A stretch of DNA of 64,000 nucleotides from Chryseobacterium joostei (GTDB lineage Bacteria; Bacteroidota; Bacteroidia; Flavobacteriales; Weeksellaceae), in the NCBI RefSeq assembly GCF_003815775.1, contig NZ_CP033926.1, positions 248,001-312,000 of the forward strand. Reading direction: 5' to 3'. The position numbers were made by a program, and so were the translations under genes. The notes beneath the pieces were generated by a model. The model was not told where the DNA came from, did no database searches, and worked only from the letters and a program-made list of their open reading frames with translations. Within the stretch, counting starts at the first letter, position 1, and each line of letters opens with the position of its first letter. Positions 1 to 7,491 of the stretch are shown here, piece by piece.

Positions 1-2
1 AC

Positions 3-362
3 AAAGAATACTTAAGATATAAACATTTTTATACAATTTTTCTGTACAATGATATCAGGCTTTATCCCAAGCCTATCGGGGAATGGAACCAAATCTTAAA
101 AGAAAATAATGAAAACATGAAAGAGGTTCTCTTGGATCAGGGATATCTTGGGATTGGGGACTTTTCTGATTATGGAGAAGTATGTTTTGACTTTAATGCG
201 TCTATGGACAATCCTCCCATTGTGATGGTAGATTACGAAACAGGTGAAGCAGAAAGGCTAGCCAATAATTTTACGGCCTTACTTGAAAAAATTATGACAA
301 AATCTGAACCCATGGTAACTGAATTGAAAACTTGGGAAAAGAAAATGTATGGAGTATCATAG
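3..362 (+). CDS. SMI1/KNR4 (SUKH) family protein, 5'-truncated by window edge
   Basis: The reading frame is open from the first bases of the window to the stop at 360-362, so this is the C-terminal part of a longer gene; the ATG at 117 is internal, because about 38 coherent codons precede it. The visible 119 residues show the end of a SUKH fold: an aromatic/basic stretch, then a GIGDFSDYGEVCFDF segment, a short acidic turn and a terminal helix. SUKH proteins are commonly immunity proteins against contact-dependent or polymorphic toxins, although many have no assigned role. No toxin gene is visible in the part of the neighbourhood that can be seen. The family call rests on pattern recognition of the C-terminal half only. 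Confidence 0.7.
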   Translation, partial: KEYLRYKHFYTIFLYNDIRLYPKPIGEWNQILKENNENMKEVLLDQGYLGIGDFSDYGEVCFDFNASMDNPPIVMVDYETGEAERLANNFTALLEKIMTKSEPMVTELKTWEKKMYGVS

Positions 363-401
363 TTTTTTTTTACATTCAAGGTGAACAAGTATAATAAGCA
401 A

Positions 402-1604
402 TTAGGCTCGTTTATTTAGAGCTTTTTTAATTATTCCGGTAAATTTTGCAGGGCTTACTTTTGTTAGAAGTAGAGTAGTGCAACCATTAAAACTGGCAAA
501 CTGTTTTACTGACTCTATAAAGGATGCCAGCCACAATTCGGTGACTATACTTATATTTTCAATATGCAGATGAATAAGCTCAAACTGCTTGGTTTTTCGG
601 TGTGCCTTACAGTCAACTCTGCCAATAAATGTATTTCCAAATAGAATAGGCAGGCAAAAATAACCATACTGTCTCTTTTCCTTGGGAACATAGCATTCGA
701 GACGGAAATCAAAGTTGAAGATCTGCTGAATGCGGTCACGGTGAATAACAGAATTATCAAAAGGAGATAAAAGCTGAACACGTGGAGGTGCATCAAACAC
801 TCTTTCCAGTAAATCACTTTGTACAAAAATAGGAGCAATCCCATCAAAATCCATCTGTTGTATGGTCTTTTCCTGAAGCATTGATTGTAAAACCTCGTTG
901 ATATCTTTTTTTAAGATTCCTCCCGTTTTTAGGTGGGTTATTTGCTTCAACGTTGTAAAACCATAGGCACGGAGGTATGTTTTTACCAGATATTCAGCAA
1001 ACTCAAATGGAGTAGGTTCCGTTACATCAATATGAGCTGGCAGAACTCTTTCGCGGAGGTCATACGTTTTTTCCATACCCTTACGTTTAGAAATCATTAA
1101 ATCTCCTTGCATAAACAGCCTTTCAAGAGCCAGTTTAGTAGGTTTCCAACTCCACCAGCTTCCTGTTTTTTTACTCTCATTTTCAAAATCCCTTGCCTTT
1201 TTAGGACCCTCATTCCGAATGACATCAAGCACATGTTGCATCACTTTTGGATCTGCATTATAATAATGAGATTGATTTTGTTGAACATTGAGCATTTGAG
1301 GTAAGGCATAACGGAAATCTTTCATAGGAAGATAGGAGGCAGCGTGAAACCAATATTCAAATACGTTACGTTCTTCTACCAGCTTTTCCAGGTAGCTTGG
1401 CTGATAGTCGGGAACCCTTGTCCAAAGGGTATGGTGATGAGCACGTTCAACAATTGATAAGGTATCAATTTGTATATAGCCAAGATGCTCCAAAGCTTTC
1501 AGTACAGCACTTTTTCCTGTTCCAAATGAAGAATTCCTTAGTAATCCCTGGCTTTCTAGTGTGGCAAGTTGTAATTGTGATATTGCTCCCTTTTCTATAT
1601 CCAT
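402..1604 (-). CDS. YcaQ-like winged-helix DNA glycosylase (crosslink repair)
   Basis: A 400-residue soluble protein with the HTH_42/YcaQ-AlkX architecture, three winged-helix-like repeats and no signal peptide. Members of this family unhook DNA interstrand crosslinks by cleaving N-glycosidic bonds of alkylated purines. The catalytic signature Gln-hydrophobic-Asp is visible as Q45-I46-D47, in the form used by E. coli YcaQ rather than the Gln-x-Gln form of Streptomyces AlkZ. The following segment with Arg-Ala-His-His (about 53-57) and the YWFHAASYLP stretch is typical of the family. It is monocistronic and convergent with the SUKH gene; the intergenic space is under 40 bp. The family call is firm; the substrate is inferred. 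Confidence 0.85.
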   Translation of the reverse strand: MDIEKGAISQLQLATLESQGLLRNSSFGTGKSAVLKALEHLGYIQIDTLSIVERAHHHTLWTRVPDYQPSYLEKLVEERNVFEYWFHAASYLPMKDFRYALPQMLNVQQNQSHYYNADPKVMQHVLDVIRNEGPKKARDFENESKKTGSWWSWKPTKLALERLFMQGDLMISKRKGMEKTYDLRERVLPAHIDVTEPTPFEFAEYLVKTYLRAYGFTTLKQITHLKTGGILKKDINEVLQSMLQEKTIQQMDFDGIAPIFVQSDLLERVFDAPPRVQLLSPFDNSVIHRDRIQQIFNFDFRLECYVPKEKRQYGYFCLPILFGNTFIGRVDCKAHRKTKQFELIHLHIENISIVTELWLASFIESVKQFASFNGCTTLLLTKVSPAKFTGIIKKALNKRA

Positions 1605-2092
1605 ATTATCACAAATTTATTGAATTAAATGAGGATAAACAATCAGAATTATTAGTCTTTTTATGTTATTTTCCCCCATTTTAGTTAGTCCCCGGCGCTA
1701 TTTTACATCCTTTAGGCCGGGAGAGTTTTTATTCTAAAGAACCATTTTTTTTGGACGCATTCATTTTAAGTATCATAATACTAAGATGAAAGGATTTGTG
1801 TTATCAGGATACAATATGTTCAACATACAGTTTAATAAAATAAAATGATAATATTTTAAGTTGAATATCTGAAAAAGTTGTATCTTATTCTTTTGAAGAT
1901 AAAATAATATTTTCATAAAAGTGGAATACTATTTGTAATGCAAAATATGAAAATAATAAATGAATCAAATTTTTAGCAAGAAATATATTTAAATAATTAA
2001 AAATTATGTTCCCGCCTCAATAAAGCAGATTGCTTTATTCAAACAATGTCCTTTATTCAGTACAAAAAAAATGTTCCATAAATTTTAAACAT
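1605..2092. other. Intergenic region, AT-rich, with short hairpins
   Basis: This 488-bp gap separates the divergent glycosylase and small secreted protein genes. It is very AT-rich and has no credible ORF. Two structures are visible: a CCCGGC/GCCGGG stem (1691-1696 with 1716-1721) shortly followed by five T, and a perfect 9-bp hairpin (2019-2027 with 2031-2039, loop GAT) about 55 bp upstream of the start at 2093. The latter would lie in the 5' leader of the downstream gene. Confidence 0.5.
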
Positions 2093-2509
2093 ATGAAAAA
2101 CGCAAAACTATTAATTACAGCGATTACAGTTGTAATGTTCGCTTCAAGTGCTTCTGCACAGCTTACTCCAAAAGGAGCCGGTTCCGATAAAGATAAACAT
2201 GGATGTAAAGGATCCGCAGGATATACTTTCTCTGTTATAAAAAATGACTGTGTGAGGCTTTTTGATGAAAAAATTCAGTTGAAAGAAGTAGATACTAAAA
2301 AATCATATACCTCTAATGCTGCCATAATTCTTAGCCAGGATGAGAAAAAAGCAGAGTTGTTTTTACCATCGTCTGACGGAAGTCTTATACTTGATAAGGT
2401 AGCATCTAAAAAGGCTGTTATTTATAAAAAAGGACAATATACTTTGACGAAAGGTAAAAAAAATAGCTATGTATTGAAACTTGCGAATAAAACAGTTTTC
2501 AAAAGTTAA
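2093..2509 (+). CDS. Small secreted protein of unknown function
   Basis: A 138-residue protein with a clear Sec signal peptide: basic start MKNAK, a hydrophobic core and an Ala-rich cleavage site ending SASA-Q near residue 23. The mature part is lysine-rich with two cysteines (in HGCKG and NDCVR) and alternating short beta-type stretches. I do not recognise the family. I chose the ATG at 2093 because the in-frame ATG at 2030 would add about 20 residues in front of the signal peptide and lies inside the hairpin-containing leader. It is followed by a rho-independent terminator, so it is probably monocistronic. Confidence 0.7.
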   Translation: MKNAKLLITAITVVMFASSASAQLTPKGAGSDKDKHGCKGSAGYTFSVIKNDCVRLFDEKIQLKEVDTKKSYTSNAAIILSQDEKKAELFLPSSDGSLILDKVASKKAVIYKKGQYTLTKGKKNSYVLKLANKTVFKS

Positions 2510-2553
2510 AAATATAATCAAGAAAGAGCACATTTCATATTTGTGCTGAGAAG

Positions 2554-2580
2554 CTGCTTCATAACTGAGGCAGTTTTTTT
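2554..2580 (+). terminator. Rho-independent terminator
   Basis: A 7-bp stem (CTGCTTC with GAGGCAG, one G-U pair), 6-nt loop and a T7 run, 45 bp after the stop of the secreted protein gene. Confidence 0.8.
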
Positions 2581-2618
2581 ATTGATTATTCAGAATTTCT
2601 GATAGATTTCTATAACAA

Positions 2619-2656
2619 TGAAAACCACAGATTAATATCATAAACTGTGGTTTTCA
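2619..2656 (-). terminator. Perfect 12-bp hairpin, probable terminator
   Basis: Arms TGAAAACCACAG and CTGTGGTTTTCA are perfectly complementary around a 14-nt loop. The structure lies 20 bp beyond the stop of the minus-strand gene at 2676-3089 and may act in both directions. Confidence 0.6.
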
Positions 2657-2675
2657 ATAACTAAGAACTATTTAA

Positions 2676-3089
2676 TTATGATTCTGTTTTCAGGTAGCCA
2701 TAATGTAAAGAAGGATCCTTACCGAAAAGGCATGAAAAAATATTTTGAAATTCATGGATGTACCTACATTTTATAGCATTTCCATAAATTTTTAATCCTT
2801 CCAGTATTTTTCTTGAACTCAAGTCAATATCATACTTTATAAAAGCTTCCGGTCTTTCGTATCGGATGCTTTGATCTGAACTGAACGTTCTTGAGAATCC
2901 AAGCCTCTCCAGCCATTCCTCAGTTATTTTAATTGGCTTAATGGAATCTGCCGGAACCGAAATACGTTGAATATCATTTTCAATGTGAACAAAATACTCC
3001 TTTTCTACACTCTGAAAGATTTCAGTGATCGTATAAATCTGATTTTTGTACTCGACTAAGTTTTTGATTTTAAGATCTGCTACATTCAT
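2676..3089 (-). CDS. Hypothetical protein, small Bacteroidetes family
   Basis: A 137-residue protein without signal peptide or membrane segment. The order of motifs, an N-terminal DLKIKNLVEY element, a central ITEEWLERLGF element and a C-terminal YIHEFQNIFSCLFGK element, resembles a family of small proteins common in Bacteroidetes genomes and their phages (usually written as LRIGN, LTEEWLLKFGF and VHQLQNLYFALTG). That likeness is from memory. The start at 3089 is preferred over the ATG at 3152 because the first 21 residues of the longer form lack similarity to the family and include a His-rich run. The function is unknown. Confidence 0.6.
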   Translation of the reverse strand: MNVADLKIKNLVEYKNQIYTITEIFQSVEKEYFVHIENDIQRISVPADSIKPIKITEEWLERLGFSRTFSSDQSIRYERPEAFIKYDIDLSSRKILEGLKIYGNAIKCRYIHEFQNIFSCLFGKDPSLHYGYLKTES

Positions 3090-3275
3090 AATATTTTGAT
3101 TTTTGTGATGATGTTGGTATAGGGTATAACTATCAAATATTATGCCTTGCATGGCATTTTAAAGAGTTGTTTTAGTGAAGATTAGGTTAAATTTTTCGTT
3201 AAAAAATTAATATTATGTTAAAATAACAGAATTATAATTGGTTTTCAAAAAATTGAATGTTGCAGCACTATTATA

Positions 3276-4478
3276 TCAGTGAATTTTTTTCTCCTTTGAA
3301 GACTTATTGGCAGTGGCCAAAAGAAGAGCAATCACAATAGAAAAGATAAGAAATGCTATAAAGACATTCCAGGAATAGGAGTGGAGAAGATATCCGGTAC
3401 CGCTTCCTAAAATACTTGATCCGAAATAATAGAACAACCAATAAATAGAAGTAGCAGAAGACTTTCCTCGCTTTGCATAGAGTGCAGTCATTTGGCTGGC
3501 CATAGTATGAGAGGCAAAAAAGGAAAGCGTAAAAAGAGCAAGTCCAAAAATGAGAATATAAAGATTTTCTGATAGAAGCAACAATGCTCCTACAATCATA
3601 AACAGGATGGAAGCCTTTAAAATATTATTGGCAGGAAACCTTTTGGATAGACGGCCAACAATCATAGTTCCAAAGACCCCAAAAACGTACATCAGGAATA
3701 TAAATGCGATGATAAAATGACTCAGGGAAAAAGGAGCAGCCTCTAATCTGAAAGTCAGATAATTGTATACACTTACGAAAACACCCATTACCAAAGCAGC
3801 AATGAAGTATAAACGAAGCATATAAGGATTGGTCAGAAAAAACTTCATCTGCTTCATCTTGAGATGATAATCTGTTTTCTGAGGGTTGAAAAATTTTGAT
3901 TCCGGAAATAGTTTCCAAAATATAATGCCCAGGATCAAGCTTTCTATTCCAATCACTAAAACAGCATTGCGCCATCCAAATTCTCCGGCTATAAGGGTTG
4001 CCAATATTCTTCCACTCATCCCACCAATGGTATTCCCGCTCAGATACATGCTAATGGCTGCACCTATTACAGCAGCATTTACTTCCTCGGTAAGATAGGC
4101 GAGGGCAACCGCTGAAACTCCTGAGACAACAAATCCTTTGAAGATTCCGATGGCAATCAGAAGACTAAGGCTTGGAATCCAGGTTGAAATGATGGTAAGT
4201 AAAGCCGAAGATATCAGGGAGAAAGCCATCAGTTCTTTTCTGGAATAGCTATCGGCTTTAAAGGCAAAAAATAATAGGCCTAGTGCCATTCCTATGGTAG
4301 AGGATGATACAAGCAGGGAAGTATCACCCACAGATACTTTGAAGTGTTCTGCAGCCATGGGTAGCATTGGCTGAAAAAGATAAAGCTGTGCAAATACAGA
4401 AAGTCCGGAAAAGAAAATACAAAGTTTTATAAATCGGAAACGTTGGCTTCCTTGATCAGCTTTTTCAAATAGATTCAT
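3276..4478 (-). CDS. MFS transporter, YnfM-like
   Basis: A 400-residue integral membrane protein with twelve predicted transmembrane segments and a central cytoplasmic loop around residues 200-215. Family features include a short charged loop between helices 2 and 3 (KADSYSRKELM) and the second-half equivalent GRLSKRFPANNIL. The sequence is closest in type to YnfM/YdhP-like drug or metabolite exporters of the major facilitator superfamily. Its promoter region would be shared with nothing; the AraC regulator downstream runs in the same direction but starts further away at 5550. The substrate cannot be read from the sequence. Confidence 0.85.
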   Translation of the reverse strand: MNLFEKADQGSQRFRFIKLCIFFSGLSVFAQLYLFQPMLPMAAEHFKVSVGDTSLLVSSSTIGMALGLLFFAFKADSYSRKELMAFSLISSALLTIISTWIPSLSLLIAIGIFKGFVVSGVSAVALAYLTEEVNAAVIGAAISMYLSGNTIGGMSGRILATLIAGEFGWRNAVLVIGIESLILGIIFWKLFPESKFFNPQKTDYHLKMKQMKFFLTNPYMLRLYFIAALVMGVFVSVYNYLTFRLEAAPFSLSHFIIAFIFLMYVFGVFGTMIVGRLSKRFPANNILKASILFMIVGALLLLSENLYILIFGLALFTLSFFASHTMASQMTALYAKRGKSSATSIYWLFYYFGSSILGSGTGYLLHSYSWNVFIAFLIFSIVIALLLATANKSSKEKKIH

Positions 4479-4599
4479 GATTTTTGCCGTTAAAATGCAG
4501 TAACTTCATAGAAATAAGGCTCCGTAAAGTTCCTGATTATTTTTTAATTTCAGAAATCATTATTTCAAAAATTTTTATTGGTAAAACAAATCGATGGGT

Positions 4600-5550
4600 C
4601 TACATATTATTGATGTATTCTGATGGAGTGATCCCTTCCATCTGCTTAAATACACGGTTAAATGTTGATTGATTGGAAAAACCTGCTTCTGTATAAATAT
4701 ACACAAGAGTTATCTTTTCAATATCATTTTCGCTAAGCAGTTTTTTTACACATTCAATTCTGTGCATATTCAGGTAGTTATTAAAATTGGGATATCCTTT
4801 ATATCGAATCGATTTGGATATATAACTGCTATTGATATCCATTTCTATAGAAAGCTTGGAAATATTAAAATTAACGTCCTTGTACAGCTGTTTTTCATTC
4901 ATTACAGATTCTATTTTTTCAAATAACTCTTCTGCAAAAAATGGAATTTTTTCTGTTGTAGTCCCCGACTGTATTTCCGGATATAATTTTTCCTCTTGAA
5001 TTTCATGATAAATCTCAACCCTTCTTATTTTATCATTAAAGTAGATGAGAAGCGAAACTACTGCTACATTGGATGTAACGAGAACAATATCTGTTAATCT
5101 TACATCTTCCGGACTATGTTTTTGAAAATTAAAAGTGAAGTTTTTTGAAATAATAAATCCCGCAGCTATGTTGAATAACACAAATAGCCCATAAATAAAG
5201 ACATATTTTCTGGAAAAAAAGACATATGCAGCCAACGGAATAGGAATAAGCCATACAAAACTTGCTACAGAATTATTCCAAAAGGCAAGCATAACATAAA
5301 AATTGTAGAGTGTAGCAGTAATAATGTAGGAGTGAACCAATACGTTCACCGAGTAGCTTTTGTGAACAATCAAATAAGTGTAAATCAGTAAAAAAAGTCC
5401 TCCATAAAGATACCAAGACATCATTTTATCAGGAATGATAAATGTAAATATCAAAGCGAAGACAGCAAGGATGATCCACATCAGAACATTATAGTATTGA
5501 ATCAGCTCTCTTTTGTATTGTTCAATTTTTTCAATTTTTGTAGCGGTCAT
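4600..5550 (-). CDS. Membrane-anchored AraC-family transcriptional regulator
   Basis: A 316-residue protein with a membrane N-terminus of about six hydrophobic segments (residues 20-175) and a C-terminal AraC-type DNA-binding domain (about 215-316). The second helix-turn-helix is well conserved (EAGFSNQSTFNRVFKQMEGITPSEY). Bacteroidetes have many such proteins, in which a membrane module replaces a soluble ligand-binding domain; the signal is not predictable. Upstream and divergent lies the surface protein gene at 5823, and downstream in the same orientation the MFS transporter, either of which could be a target. The gap of about 120 bp to the transporter argues for separate transcripts. Confidence 0.85.
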   Translation of the reverse strand: MTATKIEKIEQYKRELIQYYNVLMWIILAVFALIFTFIIPDKMMSWYLYGGLFLLIYTYLIVHKSYSVNVLVHSYIITATLYNFYVMLAFWNNSVASFVWLIPIPLAAYVFFSRKYVFIYGLFVLFNIAAGFIISKNFTFNFQKHSPEDVRLTDIVLVTSNVAVVSLLIYFNDKIRRVEIYHEIQEEKLYPEIQSGTTTEKIPFFAEELFEKIESVMNEKQLYKDVNFNISKLSIEMDINSSYISKSIRYKGYPNFNNYLNMHRIECVKKLLSENDIEKITLVYIYTEAGFSNQSTFNRVFKQMEGITPSEYINNM

Positions 5551-5822
5551 TTGTGGTTTGAGATAATTTATTTTTTTTCAACATATTTCTGTCAGTCAAA
5601 TATTAAAAATGACTGGCTTAAATTTTTGATATTCAGTATTTTGTGTTTTGTTGTAGCTGTTTCCTGTTTTTCATTGATTATTTATAAAATTGATTTATCA
5701 GTGAACATAACTTTGCATCAGGATAACCGAATCAAACTAGCTGTTCATCTGAAAAATTAATCTACATGATTGTATATACATAATCAATAAATCAAATAAT
5801 TGTTTTAACAAATATAACTAAA

Positions 5823-6671
5823 ATGAAGAAAATAAAATTATCTCTTTGTAGTATGATATTGTGTTTATCTGTAAATGCTTTTTCCCAGGTAGGGATAAAT
5901 ACAGATTCCCCCAAAGTTACATTAGATGTTGTAGGTAAACCGGATATAGTAACTGTGCCAGATGGCGTAATGGCTCCAAAATTGACAGGAGATCAGCTAA
6001 AGGCTAAAGATGATGTATATCTTACCGCACATACCGGGGCATTGGTTTATGTGACCCAAGCTGTCACGGTGCCATCTGTTAAAACTGCAAAAGTAGACAA
6101 GCCGGGATACTATATGTTTAATGGTGAAACCTGGAAGTTTTCTTTTGGTGGAAATGATGGTGATGATATTTCAATCGGAGAATTGACTTATTACCATGGA
6201 AGTATACCTGCCGGAACTTCAGGGGCCAATATTCTTGCAAGCACCTATCTTTCTGATCTTCCTATTCTGGGAGGAGTTTTGAGGCTTGATGCTCAGTTTG
6301 ATGGAAGCTCGGCAGGAACAGGATCTTCTACTACCTTTAATCCCAGACTTTATAATGTAGGATCATCTGATATAAAGATTTGGGTTTCAGAAATGTCAAC
6401 CCATACTGGTGATTCTGATAACGGAAATATTAAACTGTCACCTGGAGCTTTCAGACAGTTTGATGATGGTGTTTACCTTACACAAACGCATAATGAAACC
6501 GTAACATTTGATATTACCATACAGCAGCCGGAGCCAAGATGGTATAGGGTGTACTACGCATTTCGGGTAGATAACAAATCTATGACAGGAAGCAGTAATG
6601 CCACGACTACAGACTCAAGTACCACCGATAATACAAGGGAACTCTTTCTTTCTGTACAAAGACTATATTAA
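5823..6671 (+). CDS. Secreted surface protein with GINT..P..TLDV N-terminal motif
   Basis: A 282-residue protein with a Sec signal peptide (MKKIKLSLCSMILCLSVNAFSQ) directly followed by VGINTDSPKVTLDV, a start seen in many Bacteroidetes extracellular proteins that resemble tail-fibre or adhesin stalks. The middle contains a YMFNGETWKF element, and the C-terminal half is rich in Ser, Thr, Gly and Asn with beta-type alternation and aromatic positions. No T9SS sorting domain is visible. The gene is flanked by an inward-facing two-component system and an outward-facing AraC regulator, so it is a plausible regulated surface target. The exact function is unknown. Confidence 0.65.
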   Translation: MKKIKLSLCSMILCLSVNAFSQVGINTDSPKVTLDVVGKPDIVTVPDGVMAPKLTGDQLKAKDDVYLTAHTGALVYVTQAVTVPSVKTAKVDKPGYYMFNGETWKFSFGGNDGDDISIGELTYYHGSIPAGTSGANILASTYLSDLPILGGVLRLDAQFDGSSAGTGSSTTFNPRLYNVGSSDIKIWVSEMSTHTGDSDNGNIKLSPGAFRQFDDGVYLTQTHNETVTFDITIQQPEPRWYRVYYAFRVDNKSMTGSSNATTTDSSTTDNTRELFLSVQRLY

Positions 6672-6792
6672 TGGAGTTTCTTTACTTACCATTTGACATC
6701 TCTGATTCTAAAAACAAATGATGAACAAAATAATTCAAGGAATCAATTAACAGGTCCATTTATTGTGACCAAGTTAAAGTTGTGTTTTTCTC

Positions 6793-6823
6793 AGGACCGG
6801 AATTTTGTGAATTTTCCGGTCCT
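6793..6823 (+). terminator. 10-bp GC-rich hairpin, probable terminator
   Basis: AGGACCGGAA pairs perfectly with TTCCGGTCCT around an 11-nt loop, followed by a T-rich stretch. It sits between the convergent surface protein and response-regulator genes, 120 bp past the former. Confidence 0.55.
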
Positions 6824-6874
6824 CATTTTAATAAAATATTTATTGAATTAAATGAAAGCATGGTTGAAGAATCA

Positions 6875-7486
6875 TTAATGCATCATTTCATACACTTTAA
6901 TCAGCTCTGCAATATTTCCTACATCAAGTTTTTGGAATATCCTCTTTTTGTAGGTACTTACGGTAGACATTTGAATGTTTAGTCGGTTGGCAATTTCCAG
7001 ATTTCCATTTCCATCTGCCAAGAGTTTAAAAATCTCATATTCGCGGGAAGAAAGTTTTTCAGCGGGATTATCTCTTTTATTCTGGATGATAAGCCCAATT
7101 AATTCAGCAGGATAGAAATACCCTTTTTCAAGAACTGTTTTTACAGCATTTTTGATTTCTTCTTCACTGCTTTGCTTATTCAAGTACCCCTCAGCCCCTT
7201 CTCTGATATATTGTATGGCAACATCTTTATCATATCCGGAAAATACAAGGATTTTTATATTTTTCTGGATGTCTTTAAGTTCAGAAATCATTTTTTTATA
7301 TTGAGTTCCGGGCATATCAATATCTAAAATAAGCAGATCATATTGCTGGGTTTCCAACATCTTTTTTACCTGTTCATAGTTCTCTGCGAAGTCTATATTC
7401 AGGCTAGGAAAAGCAGACTCCAAAACCAGTGCTGTTCCTGCTCTGACTACATAATGATCATCAGCAATTAAAATTCTTTCATTCAT
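6875..7486 (-). CDS. LuxR/NarL-type response regulator
   Basis: A 203-residue two-domain regulator. The receiver domain (1-120) has the acidic pair D9-D10, phosphoacceptor D55 (in LLILDIDMP), S83 and K104, all intact. The output domain (about 140-203) is a LuxR-type helix-turn-helix containing LSSREYEIFKLLADG and the recognition helix region MSTVSTYKKRIFQKL. It starts 5 nt after the stop of the sensor kinase gene, so the two form an operon and a cognate pair. Target genes are not known; the adjacent surface protein gene is a candidate by position only. Confidence 0.92.
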   Translation of the reverse strand: MNERILIADDHYVVRAGTALVLESAFPSLNIDFAENYEQVKKMLETQQYDLLILDIDMPGTQYKKMISELKDIQKNIKILVFSGYDKDVAIQYIREGAEGYLNKQSSEEEIKNAVKTVLEKGYFYPAELIGLIIQNKRDNPAEKLSSREYEIFKLLADGNGNLEIANRLNIQMSTVSTYKKRIFQKLDVGNIAELIKVYEMMH

Positions 7487-7491
7487 ATAAA

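Noticed and set aside
1691..1730. GC-rich CCCGGC/GCCGGG stem as a terminator
   Set aside because: The 19-nt loop is long, the T-run is displaced from the stem, and no gene ends next to it on the plus strand.
2030..2092. Longer N-terminus for the secreted protein starting at 2030
   Set aside because: It would place about 20 residues before a complete signal peptide and includes part of the 2019-2039 hairpin.
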